Shown here piece by piece: positions 19,491 to 27,923 of a DNA stretch of 64,000 nt. Both the position numbers and the translations under genes were made by a program. Numbering within the stretch: position 1 is the stretch's first letter; every line of letters starts with the position of its first letter. The notes below the pieces were generated by a model. That model did no database searches. It was not told where the DNA came from and saw only the letters and a program-made list of their open reading frames with translations. The stretch comes from Blautia sp. An249 (GTDB taxonomy: Bacteria > Bacillota > Clostridia > Lachnospirales > Lachnospiraceae): assembly GCF_002159835.1 (NCBI RefSeq), contig NZ_NFJL01000015.1:1-64000 (forward strand). Direction: 5' to 3'.

Positions 19491-21152
19491 TTATGAATTT
19501 AAGATTTGCGCTGCTTCCATCAGGGCAGGAATTAACTGTTTCTTCCTGGATACAACCTTTTCCAGCAGGAAAGATTCTCCTTCCGGTTCTTTGCCAAAGG
19601 CAATGGCCGCCATCTTCTGACTGTCTTCTCCGCAATACAGCAGTTCTGTGGATTCATTAATGATATTTGTCAGCATAAAATAAATTTTCGATACCCCGTT
19701 ATTTCCGCATTCACTTTTCATAAGGGGAAGGATTCTGAGTTTCACTTCTTCCAGTTCTTCTTCGTCCATAGAACTGATCTGGCCTACTCCGAATGTAATA
19801 TCACCGTCAGCAATAAATTTCTTATAATCCTGATAGAAAATTTCTTCCGGTGCTTTTCCCCTTAAGTTACTTCCGGCCGTAAACATTTCTTTTGCAAATT
19901 TCTCAATGTCAATTCCGGCTATCAGCGCCAGAGCTCCTGCAGCCATCTTATCTGCCAGAGTACAGGTTGGAGAACGAAACATCAGGGTATCTGAAATAAT
20001 AGCGGAACATAATAATCCAGCAATGTGCGCCGGTATTTCCAGTTTCTGTTCCCCATACATCTGATATAAAATCGTAGCGGTACAGCCTACCGGCTGATTG
20101 CGAAACATAAGAGGCGCCATAGTTTCCAGACGTCCCAGTTTATGGTGATCAATAATTTCCAGAATATCTGCTTTTTCAATATTATCCACAGCCTGATCTT
20201 TTTCATTATGATCCACCAGGATCAGTTTCTTTTTATTCATGCCGAGAAGATTTCTTCTGGAAATCGTTCCCACACACTTTCCTCTTTTATTCACAACAGG
20301 GAATGCACGGTGACGATATTTCGCCATCACTTCCTGTATATCATCAGTAAAATCTTCCGTATGGAAACTCACCAGATTCTCTGTTTTCATAATATATCCA
20401 ATGGGTATACTCTGATTAATCAGCCTGGCAACGGTAAATGTGTCATAGGGCGACATAATTATAACTGTTCCCGTCTCATTTGCCATCTTTTTCACTTCTT
20501 CCGATATTTCAGAACCCAGACACACAACAATACATCTGGCTTTACAGTTCATAGCCTGAATCTGTACATCATCCCTGTTTCCAACGATCAGAAGATCTCC
20601 TTCTTCAATATAGGCCTCCATAATTTCCAGACTGCCGGCTGCTACCATAACTTTTCCATGTTCAAAGTGTTTATCCTTATCTCCCACAATAATCAGTCCG
20701 TCTACCGTATCCGCAATCCAGTAATACTGAGATTTTGCATTGCCCAGAAGGTAACTGTCCGTAGTATCCATATAGGTTTTTGCAATGTCTCCGATTGTGA
20801 CAATTCCCTCCAGAGCCTCTTTTTCATCTCTTACAGGAAGTGTTACCAGTTCATTTTTCATCATAATATCCCAGGCTCTTTTCAGAGAAATATCTTTATG
20901 GGCTTCCGGACTGGTCCTTATATCCATATCTTTTACCTGGGTACCCACATTTGATATATATCCCGGAGGATCCACCTGGAAACGATTCAGTACGTATTCC
21001 GTTTCCTGGTTAATCTGCCCTGCACGCTTCGGCACATATTTTTTATCTTTTGGAGCCGTACGGTTTTTAATATCTGCATAAGCAATCGCAGAGCATATAG
21101 AATCCGTATCCGGATTTTTATGTCCTATAACAAAAATTTTCTCTGTTTTCAT
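19491..21152 (-). CDS. Manganese-dependent inorganic diphosphatase with CBS and DRTGG domains
   Basis: This family II pyrophosphatase hydrolyses PPi to phosphate. The 553-residue protein is the long nucleotide-regulated form. DHH-domain metal ligands are in GHKNPDTDS (about 10-18), then come a CBS domain, a DRTGG-type insert and a second CBS domain (about 70-300), then the DHH motif EIIDHHK and a DHHA2 domain (about 420-553). In characterised relatives AMP or ADP bound to the CBS pair inhibits and ATP or diadenosine polyphosphates activate. The ATG at 21152 is preferred over a TTG 9 bp upstream because AAGG precedes it at a normal distance. Confidence 0.93.
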   Translation of the reverse strand: MKTEKIFVIGHKNPDTDSICSAIAYADIKNRTAPKDKKYVPKRAGQINQETEYVLNRFQVDPPGYISNVGTQVKDMDIRTSPEAHKDISLKRAWDIMMKNELVTLPVRDEKEALEGIVTIGDIAKTYMDTTDSYLLGNAKSQYYWIADTVDGLIIVGDKDKHFEHGKVMVAAGSLEIMEAYIEEGDLLIVGNRDDVQIQAMNCKARCIVVCLGSEISEEVKKMANETGTVIIMSPYDTFTVARLINQSIPIGYIMKTENLVSFHTEDFTDDIQEVMAKYRHRAFPVVNKRGKCVGTISRRNLLGMNKKKLILVDHNEKDQAVDNIEKADILEIIDHHKLGRLETMAPLMFRNQPVGCTATILYQMYGEQKLEIPAHIAGLLCSAIISDTLMFRSPTCTLADKMAAGALALIAGIDIEKFAKEMFTAGSNLRGKAPEEIFYQDYKKFIADGDITFGVGQISSMDEEELEEVKLRILPLMKSECGNNGVSKIYFMLTNIINESTELLYCGEDSQKMAAIAFGKEPEGESFLLEKVVSRKKQLIPALMEAAQILNS

Positions 21153-21166
21153 ATTCCACAACCTTT

Positions 21167-22069
21167 TTAATCTAATTTAATATTTGCAAACAAAGATCCC
21201 AGAGATGTTGTCGCCTCTTCTGTTTCCGGCAGTTCGAAAACTTCTTCTTCAATTTCTTTTGCCGTAACGTCTTCCAGTGCTTTCATACTCAGGCTGATCT
21301 TTCCGTCTTTGATTGCTGTTATCTGGACTTTCACTTTATCGCCCACAGAGAGTACTTCCGAAGGTTTTTTAATTCTTTTCTGGCTAATCTGAGAAATATG
21401 CACCAATCCTGACAAACCATTTCCCAGATTCACAAATGCCCCGTATGGCTGAAGGGTTTCCACTGTTCCTTCTGTTACCAGCCCTGTCTCTAAATTGGAG
21501 ATCTTTTTTCTCTGCTCTTCTTTTTCCTTCTCCAGAAGAAGTTCTCTGGCAGAAAGTATCAGTTTTTTCTTATCTTTGTCTACTTCTAAAACCTGAACCC
21601 GGATGTTTTTGTTGAGATAATCTTCCAGCTCTTCCACATAGCTTAAACTCAGTCTGGATGCAGGTATAAATCCTCTGACTCCTTCTACATAGGCAATCAC
21701 TCCACTCTTTACAATTCCCTTAATGACCACATCCAATACGGTTTCATTTTCCTGAAGATCTTTTAATTTATCCCAGGCCAGAACATCATCTGCTTCCACT
21801 TTTGACATTAAAATATTTCCGTTTCCGTCATCTTCACGAATAACCGTTGCTGTGACCTCATCTCCTGCATGAACCTGCTCTCTCACAGAAAATCCAGGTT
21901 CACGGCTGTAATCTTCCGCTTTAATAATCCCTTCCGCATAAGATTTCAGATCCAGGATAACTTCTTCCTCTGTGGTTCCGATAACCGTACCTGTTAATAT
22001 ATCTCCCTCTGCAATTTTTTTATATGAGGCTTCCAGTTCCTTTTCGTAGTCTTTCATAGTTTCTGACAT
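21167..22069 (-). CDS. S1 RNA-binding domain protein (RpsA-like)
   Basis: The 300-residue protein has at least three S1 (OB-fold) repeats: about 15-90 (GDILTGTVIGTTEEEVILDL), 105-170 (VLDVVIKGIVKSGVIAYVEGVRGFIPAS) and 190-260 (GLVTEGTVETLQPYGAFVNLGNGLSGLVHISQIS, a typical repeat). It is shorter than the six-repeat S1 of Gram-negative bacteria and resembles the small Firmicutes S1 homologues, whose role in translation or RNA turnover is not settled. An AGGAGG ribosome binding site precedes the ATG. It is separated by 14 bp from the pyrophosphatase gene. Confidence 0.87.
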   Translation of the reverse strand: MSETMKDYEKELEASYKKIAEGDILTGTVIGTTEEEVILDLKSYAEGIIKAEDYSREPGFSVREQVHAGDEVTATVIREDDGNGNILMSKVEADDVLAWDKLKDLQENETVLDVVIKGIVKSGVIAYVEGVRGFIPASRLSLSYVEELEDYLNKNIRVQVLEVDKDKKKLILSARELLLEKEKEEQRKKISNLETGLVTEGTVETLQPYGAFVNLGNGLSGLVHISQISQKRIKKPSEVLSVGDKVKVQITAIKDGKISLSMKALEDVTAKEIEEEVFELPETEEATTSLGSLFANIKLD

Positions 22070-22302
22070 TTTATCTTCCTCCTGACCTGTTATTTGTTTT
22101 TACACTCAAGATCACATGACTTTCATTTTCCTAAATAAAGTATACAAAAGCTTCTGCCAATGAACAAGAGAAAAAATACAAACTTCTGTATTTTCTAATA
22201 CAAAAAATGTGATATAATGTTCAAAATGTGAAATCGTATGAATAGATACGGATTTTAAATCTACATTTATAGAAAGACTGAAACAATTAAGGATGTGATT
22301 TT

Positions 22303-22950
22303 ATGAAAAAGGAAGCTGTCTCGCTCCAACATATAAAAAAGGCCAACGATTGGGATACTGTGATTTTTTTATACAAATCCGCTTTAAAAGAAATGCGTAC
22401 GAAAATTGATATTTTAAATGATGAATTCCAGCATTTTCACAGGTATAATCCCATCGAACATATAAAATCCCGTATTAAAACACCTGAAAGCATTGTAAAA
22501 AAACTGAAACGCTGCGGACATGAATCCAGCGTTGAAAATATGGTCCGCTACATCAATGATATAGCCGGTATCCGCATCACCTGTTCCTTTACCTCGGATA
22601 TTTACCGGCTGTCTGAGATGCTTACCAGCCGGGACGATATTACTATTCTTTCTGTAAAAGATTATATTCGCCATCCCAAGGAAAGCGGGTATCAAAGTTA
22701 TCATTTACTGGTTTCAGTACCTATATTTTCTTCTGATGAGATTGTCAATACAAAGGTGGAAATTCAAATACGGACAGTCGCCCAGGATTTCTGGGCAACG
22801 CTGGAACATAAGATGTATTATAAATTCGAGGGAAACGCTCCCTCCCATATCAGTAAGGAATTAAGGGAATGTGCGGAAATCGTTTCCCAGTTGGATCAGA
22901 AAATGCTTCAGCTCAATACGGAAATCCAGTCTTATGGAACAACGTCTTAA
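22303..22950 (+). CDS. relQ: Small alarmone synthetase (RelQ/YjbM-like GTP pyrophosphokinase)
   Basis: This 215-residue protein has only the RelA/SpoT synthetase domain and no hydrolase, TGS or ACT domains, as in small alarmone synthetases that make (p)ppGpp from ATP and GTP or GDP. Visible motifs are IKSRIKTPESIVKKL (about 50-64), MVRYINDIAGIRITCSF (80-96), RHPKESGYQSYHLLV (about 124-138) and VEIQIRTVAQDFWA. Q or P type cannot be separated surely. It is the only plus-strand gene in the left arm, so it runs against replication. It has its own promoter region (TATAAT-like GATATAATG at about 22209) and a terminator. Confidence 0.9.
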   Translation: MKKEAVSLQHIKKANDWDTVIFLYKSALKEMRTKIDILNDEFQHFHRYNPIEHIKSRIKTPESIVKKLKRCGHESSVENMVRYINDIAGIRITCSFTSDIYRLSEMLTSRDDITILSVKDYIRHPKESGYQSYHLLVSVPIFSSDEIVNTKVEIQIRTVAQDFWATLEHKMYYKFEGNAPSHISKELRECAEIVSQLDQKMLQLNTEIQSYGTTS

Positions 22951-22958
22951 AATGAGGA

Positions 22959-22990
22959 GTGCCCCGGTAGTATTACCGGGGCAAATTATT
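22959..22990 (+). terminator. Terminator after relQ
   Basis: GCCCCGGTAG and its partner ..ACCGGGGC form a strong stem (22961-22982) followed by AAATTATTATG. The U-tract is poor, but the stem position 10 bp after the stop and the convergent DUF1002 gene support a terminator. Confidence 0.6.
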
Positions 22991-23170
22991 ATGAAAAATT
23001 TATGTGTAATGAAACCATTACTTTCTTAATTTTAGCTGTTCTTCCGAACATTGTTATCATAACAGAATATTATGAACATTTCATGAACATTTTATTAATT
23101 TTCATATATATGCACAATTTTTTCCTATTTTTCTCCTCTTATTCGTGTATTTGCACAAAATCTTTTTAAT

Positions 23171-24052
23171 TTAATTTGTCAGTTTGTCAATAAAACTCTT
23201 GATCAAATCAATTAATTTATCTAAAAATCCCTGAACCTGTTCACTGTTAATATCCAGTCCCATGCTGTCCAGTCTGTCATATAAATTGCTAATCTGCTCC
23301 TGAAGCTGGTTCACATCCAAATCCAGATCTTTAATTTTCTCCATTAAGTCAATGATTCTCTGTCTGTCTTCCTCTGAGAGATTGATTTCAAACTCAGCAG
23401 ACGCCTCGTCCACCAGTTCGCCGATTTCTTCTTCTGTCAGGTTCTGGGCCACCACTTCATTTTTTACGAAAGCTACCAGCTCCGCAGCTTTTTCCGGATC
23501 TTCCAGATCTTTTCCAATATCGCTGGTAATTACCAGTTCATTCGTCGCTGTATCTGCGCTCTTTTCACTTACTTTCTTACCTGTCATTTCTTCATAAGAT
23601 TTGATTGCGCCTACCAGACCCGCAGTTCCTGATATACCGAACGGCCCTACCACATTTACTTCCGCATTTTCAATTCCCGCAGTTACAAGGGCATTCTGAT
23701 ACATTTCCGTTGTACAGTATGTAATATTCTTGGTAGAGACTTTCACTCCATATCCGTCTTCTTTTCCTACTATTTTTACAGAAGAAAGGGCCCGGCTTCC
23801 GATAATGCTGCTGCTGAGATACCCATCCAGATATTCATGCTCTTCTTTATTGGTAACTTTTGTTACTTTGTAATTACTTAACTCCTGTTCTGTAACCCCT
23901 AAAAGATTCAGTACAGTAGCTCTCTCCTGCTGATTTAAATCTGCTCCCAGTGAAATATACGTCTGATTTGCTGAACTGCTGTCAGCCAGTACAGTCAGTG
24001 GAGCTGACAGCAATAGAATTCCCGATAAAAATAAAATTGCAAGTTTTTTCAT
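23171..24052 (-). CDS. DUF1002 exported protein
   Basis: This 293-residue protein begins with a signal peptide (MKKLAILFLSGILLLSAPLTVLA, cleaved near residue 23) and matches the DUF1002 family pattern: ISLGADLNQQERATVLNLLGV close to the N-terminus and ITYCTTEMYQNALVTAGIENAEV in the middle. The C-terminal 100 residues are rich in acidic and helical segments and look like a coiled coil. No catalytic residues are evident. The family is common in Firmicutes and is secreted; function is unknown. It is a single-gene unit between relQ and rsmA. Confidence 0.85.
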   Translation of the reverse strand: MKKLAILFLSGILLLSAPLTVLADSSSANQTYISLGADLNQQERATVLNLLGVTEQELSNYKVTKVTNKEEHEYLDGYLSSSIIGSRALSSVKIVGKEDGYGVKVSTKNITYCTTEMYQNALVTAGIENAEVNVVGPFGISGTAGLVGAIKSYEEMTGKKVSEKSADTATNELVITSDIGKDLEDPEKAAELVAFVKNEVVAQNLTEEEIGELVDEASAEFEINLSEEDRQRIIDLMEKIKDLDLDVNQLQEQISNLYDRLDSMGLDINSEQVQGFLDKLIDLIKSFIDKLTN

Positions 24053-24340
24053 AATTTCCCTTCTTTCTATTTCTTTCTATACATCATATCACAATTTTCA
24101 AAGACATTTTCTTAATAAAAAGTGAAATATTATTTTATTCTTTGTTTAAGATCTACAGTTTTTACTTTAGAATTTATTCATATTCACAAATCTTTTCCTA
24201 TTCGTTCATGATTTCTTTACAAGTTAAACACGCTTTTCTCATAATTTGTGGGTATACTAGCATTGTAATAAAAAATAATTTCTTTTTCATATTTCGATTG
24301 TAAGAACAATCGATTCTCCTTCCTTTATAAAAAATAAAAT
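24053..24340 (-). other. AT-rich intergenic region upstream of DUF1002 gene
   Basis: About 290 bp without a convincing gene. It should hold the DUF1002 promoter. An 8-bp inverted repeat TCGATTGT / ACAATCGA with an AAGA loop lies at about 24295-24314. The 86-codon frame that crosses the region runs into rsmA in another frame and has no credible composition. Confidence 0.5.
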
Positions 24341-24375
24341 AAAAAAATAGAACGTGTCGACGTTCTATTTTTTTT
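24341..24375. terminator. Bidirectional terminator at the end of rsmA
   Basis: A-tract, stem AGAACGT / ACGTTCT with GTCG loop, then T-tract (ATTTTTTTT). It is symmetrical and can work on both strands. The rsmA stop codon TAG lies inside the stem, so the end of the gene and the terminator overlap. Confidence 0.85.
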
Positions 24376-25243
24376 GGCTTTCTTTTATATAATTGCTTAA
24401 TCTTGCAAACTCTTCCAGCCCCAGCGCTTCTCCCCTTATGGTAAGAGGAATCCCGCATTTATTTAATGCTTCTTCGATCTCTTCCCTGGATAAGGATAGA
24501 TTCTGCGAGTTTTTCAGACTGTTTACCAGGGTTTTCCTTCTCTGGGAAAAGGACGCCCGAATCAGGCGAAACATCAGGGCTTCATCGGATACCTCTACCG
24601 GCGGCCTGGGATGTCTCTCCAAACGAATCACGGCGCTTCCTACCTTTGGTCTTGGTATAAAACAATTGGGCGGGACATTTGCCACAATCTCCGGTTTTGC
24701 ATAGTACTGAACTGCCAGAGACAAAGCGCCGTAATCTTTGCTTCCGGGCCCTGTCTGCATTCTCTGTGCCACTTCTTTCTGCACCATGATGGTAATGGAC
24801 TGCAGCGGAATCTTTTTTTCAAACAGGCCCATTATAATAGGAGTTGTAATATAATAAGGCAGGTTGGCAACTACTTTAATAGGTTTTCCTTCATTTTCCT
24901 CTTCTACCATCTGATTGACATCTACTTTTAAGATGTCTCCCTGAAGAATGGAAACATTGGAATAATCTTTTAAAGTTTCTTCTAATATGGGAATCAGAGC
25001 AGTATCAATTTCAACCGCCCTGACTTTTCCCGCCGCTTCTGCCAGATACTGTGTCATTGTTCCGATTCCCGGGCCTATTTCCAACACGTAATCTTCCTTT
25101 GTGATCCGGGCTGACTGAATGATTTTTTCCAGCACATGAGGATCAATCAGAAAATTCTGACCAAATCTTTTCTGAAAAACAAAATCATACTTTTTTATAA
25201 TATCAATGGTATGTTTTGGATTTACAAGATAAGATTTGGTCAT
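24365..25243 (-). CDS. rsmA: 16S rRNA (adenine1518-N6/adenine1519-N6)-dimethyltransferase
   Basis: RsmA (KsgA) dimethylates two adjacent adenines in the 3' hairpin of 16S rRNA late in 30S assembly; loss gives kasugamycin resistance. The 292-residue protein has the KRFGQNFLID start motif (26-35), SAM loop VLEIGPGIGTMTQYLA (about 53-68), the catalytic NLPYYITTPI (about 125-134) and the C-terminal SQRRKTLVNSL segment. Length is standard. It begins 18 bp after the AAA-protein gene stop, so these two are probably co-transcribed. Confidence 0.97.
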   Translation of the reverse strand: MTKSYLVNPKHTIDIIKKYDFVFQKRFGQNFLIDPHVLEKIIQSARITKEDYVLEIGPGIGTMTQYLAEAAGKVRAVEIDTALIPILEETLKDYSNVSILQGDILKVDVNQMVEEENEGKPIKVVANLPYYITTPIIMGLFEKKIPLQSITIMVQKEVAQRMQTGPGSKDYGALSLAVQYYAKPEIVANVPPNCFIPRPKVGSAVIRLERHPRPPVEVSDEALMFRLIRASFSQRRKTLVNSLKNSQNLSLSREEIEEALNKCGIPLTIRGEALGLEEFARLSNYIKESQKK

Positions 25244-25261
25244 AATCGTTTTTCCTTTTCT

Positions 25262-27652
25262 TTAATTAAAATCTTTTTCGTATAAGATGATATTGCCTTC
25301 CGCGTCAGTACGTTTCTTGGCAATATTTCTTTTCAGCTTTCTGGCTCCGCTGTCTGCCTTCTCTACGGCGGCGTCAATCAGTTCTTTTACCCTTTCTACT
25401 GTCATTGGCTCATCTTCTTTCTGATTATCGCCAATCAGATTATAAAGGGCAAGCATTCCCATCTGATCAATGGTATATCCATTCTCTGCCGTATATACTT
25501 TGGCAAAATTCACAAGCTCGTCGTTGGTAAATACCGGAATATTAATCATAGAAGTGAACTTTTCTGCAAACTTGGGATATTTTGCAATTAATTTTCTCAT
25601 TCCTATTTTTTCATCTTCTATAATGACAGTCAGTCCGTCTGTCCGAAACTCCATAGCTTTGTTTAATTGTTCCACTGTTTCCGGTTCCATTTTATTGGCT
25701 TCTTCAATTACCAGGAAACCGCCGGATAACTTGTCTACAATTCTGGCTACGTCTTTTCCATTGATCTGCTCTGCGGTAACATAGGCTACTTTTGCAGCTT
25801 CCATATGTAATTCTTTGCACACAGCAGGAACAAAAGATTCAATCAGTCTGGTCTTTCCGGATCCTTTGTTTCCCATAACAATTACATTTCCTACTTTGGA
25901 AGTTTTATCCGAAGCAGAAATCTGCACATCATACAGTGCTTCTGCAATCTGCTCCTTCATTCCCGGAATCTTAACAAAATAGGTGAAAATCTTCTCTTCT
26001 TCTTCCGTCAGTTTCTTTTCCCTTGGAATAATAGTTTCCACATCTTTTGGTTTTTCTTCCGCTCTGAAATAGTTATCAAGGAATTCTTCTTCTGTCTCTG
26101 TTATTCTTTTCAGCTCTTCCGGTTTCTCTTCAACAGGCGCTTCTTCCTGGAAAATTTCTTCTTTTTCCTCTGTTTCCAGATTTTTTTCAATTTCCTGTTT
26201 TTCTTCTGTCTGAGGTTTCTCTGCATCTTCTTCAGAAAATGTCCTGCTTATAATTTTCTTCAGATCAATGGTGGAATCCTCTTTCAAACTCTTTTCTTCC
26301 AGGGATTCCAGAGTTTCTTCCTGTATTTTCTCTTTCGCTTCTTCAGGATCTTCTGTTTCTGGTTCTTCTGGTTCTTCTGGTTCTTTCTGAATCTCTTCTT
26401 CCGGTTCTGATTTAGGAGATTCCTCTTCCATGGGAACTTCAATCCCCTGGGCTGTTGTGGCAGCTAAAATCAAATCTTCCATATTGAAAACTTCGTCGTT
26501 TTTCTCATCAGAACTTTCTGTCTCGTCTTCTTCTTCTTCCGGTTCTTCTGATTCCTGTTCTTTTGGTTCTTCCTCAAGATCAGATAATTCTGTTTCTTCC
26601 TGTACCGGTTCCTCCTGTACGGATTCTACAGTAACCTCTTCCGGTTCTGACAGCGGTTCCTCATTTTCAATTACTGCCTCTTCTATTGTTTCCGGTTCCA
26701 GTTCCGGTACGTCTTCTATTATTTCCCGGCTGTTTTCTGTATTATTAATGGTTCTCTGTTCGTCAGCCTCTTCTTCCACGTTTTTCTCATGGATTGTCTC
26801 TGTAGCAGGTTTATTGCCAAAAATTTCTTTAATACTATTGGCTATCTTTTCCTGGAAAGCTTCTGTTGTCTCCATAATAGGAGTCACAATATCTTCAGCC
26901 TGGCGATCTTCCCTGTTTATAGGCTGTTCTTTTTCTTCTGTCTCTTCTGAATCAGAGGAAGTTTCTTCCTTTTCTGTTTCCTCTTTTTCTTCAGACTCTT
27001 CTTTTTTGTGTTCGATTGGTTCCGGTTTTTTCAGTTCAGGCATAAGCTGCTTTTTATATTTTTCATGCTCTGCAGGAGTTAATTTTCCAAACTTCATCTT
27101 TAACTCCATGGCTTTCATTACATATTTGCCTTCACTGAACCATAAAATCAGATCGTTGCAGATTTCGATACATTTATCTTTTTCTCCGGCCTGCTCATAT
27201 AATCTGGCCAGCTCATAAGACCATCTTTCAGTAAACTCTGTTTCTTTATAGTCTTCCAGTATTTTAATCTGCTCTTCTATGGGTGATTTTCTTGCTTTAC
27301 TGATTTTATATTCTAAAATGTATCTGGTATTATCGTTGGGCGCGCTTTCTTTGAATTCCTCCAGAAACTCTTCCGCTTCATGAACGTTTCCCATTCTCAG
27401 ACACACTTCAATTAAGCGATAGAGAATGGATTTTCCAATAGACGCCTTATGGTAAGCCAACAGTAAAATATCTTTACTGTCTTCATACCTTTTATTGGCA
27501 GCGTATATTTCACCGACTTTGCAAAGTGTACGAATGCTCTTAACCCGTCTCCATTCAATGCTGTCTACTATATCAAGAGCTCCTTTGTAATCTTTTTTTT
27601 CTACCAGGTTATTAATTTCTTCTAATTTTGTCCGAAATTCTTCTTTATCCAA
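25262..27652 (-). CDS. Acidic-linker AAA ATPase-like protein of unknown function
   Basis: I do not recognise a characterised homologue. The protein has about 796 residues. The N-terminal part (1-190) is helical and TPR-like (repeats such as VGEIYAANKRYEDSKDILL). Residues about 215-555 are very low in complexity: long Glu-rich stretches with Ser, Pro and Thr. The C-terminal 240 residues resemble AAA ATPases of the CbxX/SpoVK kind, with P-loop GNKGSGKT (about 594-601), a Walker-B-like FLVIEEAN and a helical lid. The start is uncertain: I favour a TTG at 27652 (GGTGAT just upstream); the frame is open to 27718. It sits between recF and rsmA, close to the origin. Confidence 0.7.
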   Translation of the reverse strand: MDKEEFRTKLEEINNLVEKKDYKGALDIVDSIEWRRVKSIRTLCKVGEIYAANKRYEDSKDILLLAYHKASIGKSILYRLIEVCLRMGNVHEAEEFLEEFKESAPNDNTRYILEYKISKARKSPIEEQIKILEDYKETEFTERWSYELARLYEQAGEKDKCIEICNDLILWFSEGKYVMKAMELKMKFGKLTPAEHEKYKKQLMPELKKPEPIEHKKEESEEKEETEKEETSSDSEETEEKEQPINREDRQAEDIVTPIMETTEAFQEKIANSIKEIFGNKPATETIHEKNVEEEADEQRTINNTENSREIIEDVPELEPETIEEAVIENEEPLSEPEEVTVESVQEEPVQEETELSDLEEEPKEQESEEPEEEEDETESSDEKNDEVFNMEDLILAATTAQGIEVPMEEESPKSEPEEEIQKEPEEPEEPETEDPEEAKEKIQEETLESLEEKSLKEDSTIDLKKIISRTFSEEDAEKPQTEEKQEIEKNLETEEKEEIFQEEAPVEEKPEELKRITETEEEFLDNYFRAEEKPKDVETIIPREKKLTEEEEKIFTYFVKIPGMKEQIAEALYDVQISASDKTSKVGNVIVMGNKGSGKTRLIESFVPAVCKELHMEAAKVAYVTAEQINGKDVARIVDKLSGGFLVIEEANKMEPETVEQLNKAMEFRTDGLTVIIEDEKIGMRKLIAKYPKFAEKFTSMINIPVFTNDELVNFAKVYTAENGYTIDQMGMLALYNLIGDNQKEDEPMTVERVKELIDAAVEKADSGARKLKRNIAKKRTDAEGNIILYEKDFN

Positions 27653-27727
27653 TGTATCACCATCTTTCCATAGATATTCCAAGTGTATCATAGGTGCTCT
27701 TACTTGACAAGAGTACAATCTTATCTC

Positions 27728-27923
27728 TTATTGTAAAACGTAACTATTCAGCCATGCATCTCGGATTCTCGCAGCTGCCGCTGCTCTACCGCCGCTTACG
27801 CGGCTGAATCCTCGATTACGGCTAAACGCCATATGTCTGCTGATGGCAAAATTCCTCTGCAAGCAAGCTTGCGTTGTATTTTTTGCCATCAGCAGCCGCA
27901 TGGCTGAATAGTTATTGTAAAAC
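27728..27923. repeat. MITE-like hairpin repeat abutting recF
   Basis: A 17-bp perfect inverted repeat (27741-27757 and 27898-27914, core AACTATTCAGCCATGC) encloses about 140 bp with further nested inverted repeats, for example CTGCTGATGGCAAAA (about 27834) against its complement (about 27880). The whole is flanked by a 12-bp direct repeat TTATTGTAAAAC (27728-27739 and 27912-27923). The right copy is the last codons and stop of recF, so the left copy looks like a target duplication. The segment is richer in GC than its surroundings. No credible gene lies inside. Confidence 0.75.

Noticed and set aside
20142-20954. 270-codon plus-strand frame
   Set aside because: It is antisense to the pyrophosphatase gene, which has clear family motifs; no independent signal.
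24198-24458. 86-codon minus-strand frame upstream of the DUF1002 gene
   Set aside because: It overlaps rsmA in a different frame and crosses a terminator; composition is not protein-like.
26430-27218. 262-codon Ser-rich plus-strand frame
   Set aside because: It is the antisense of the Glu-rich linker of the AAA protein (GAA codons read as TTC/TCT), a known artefact of low-complexity acidic genes.
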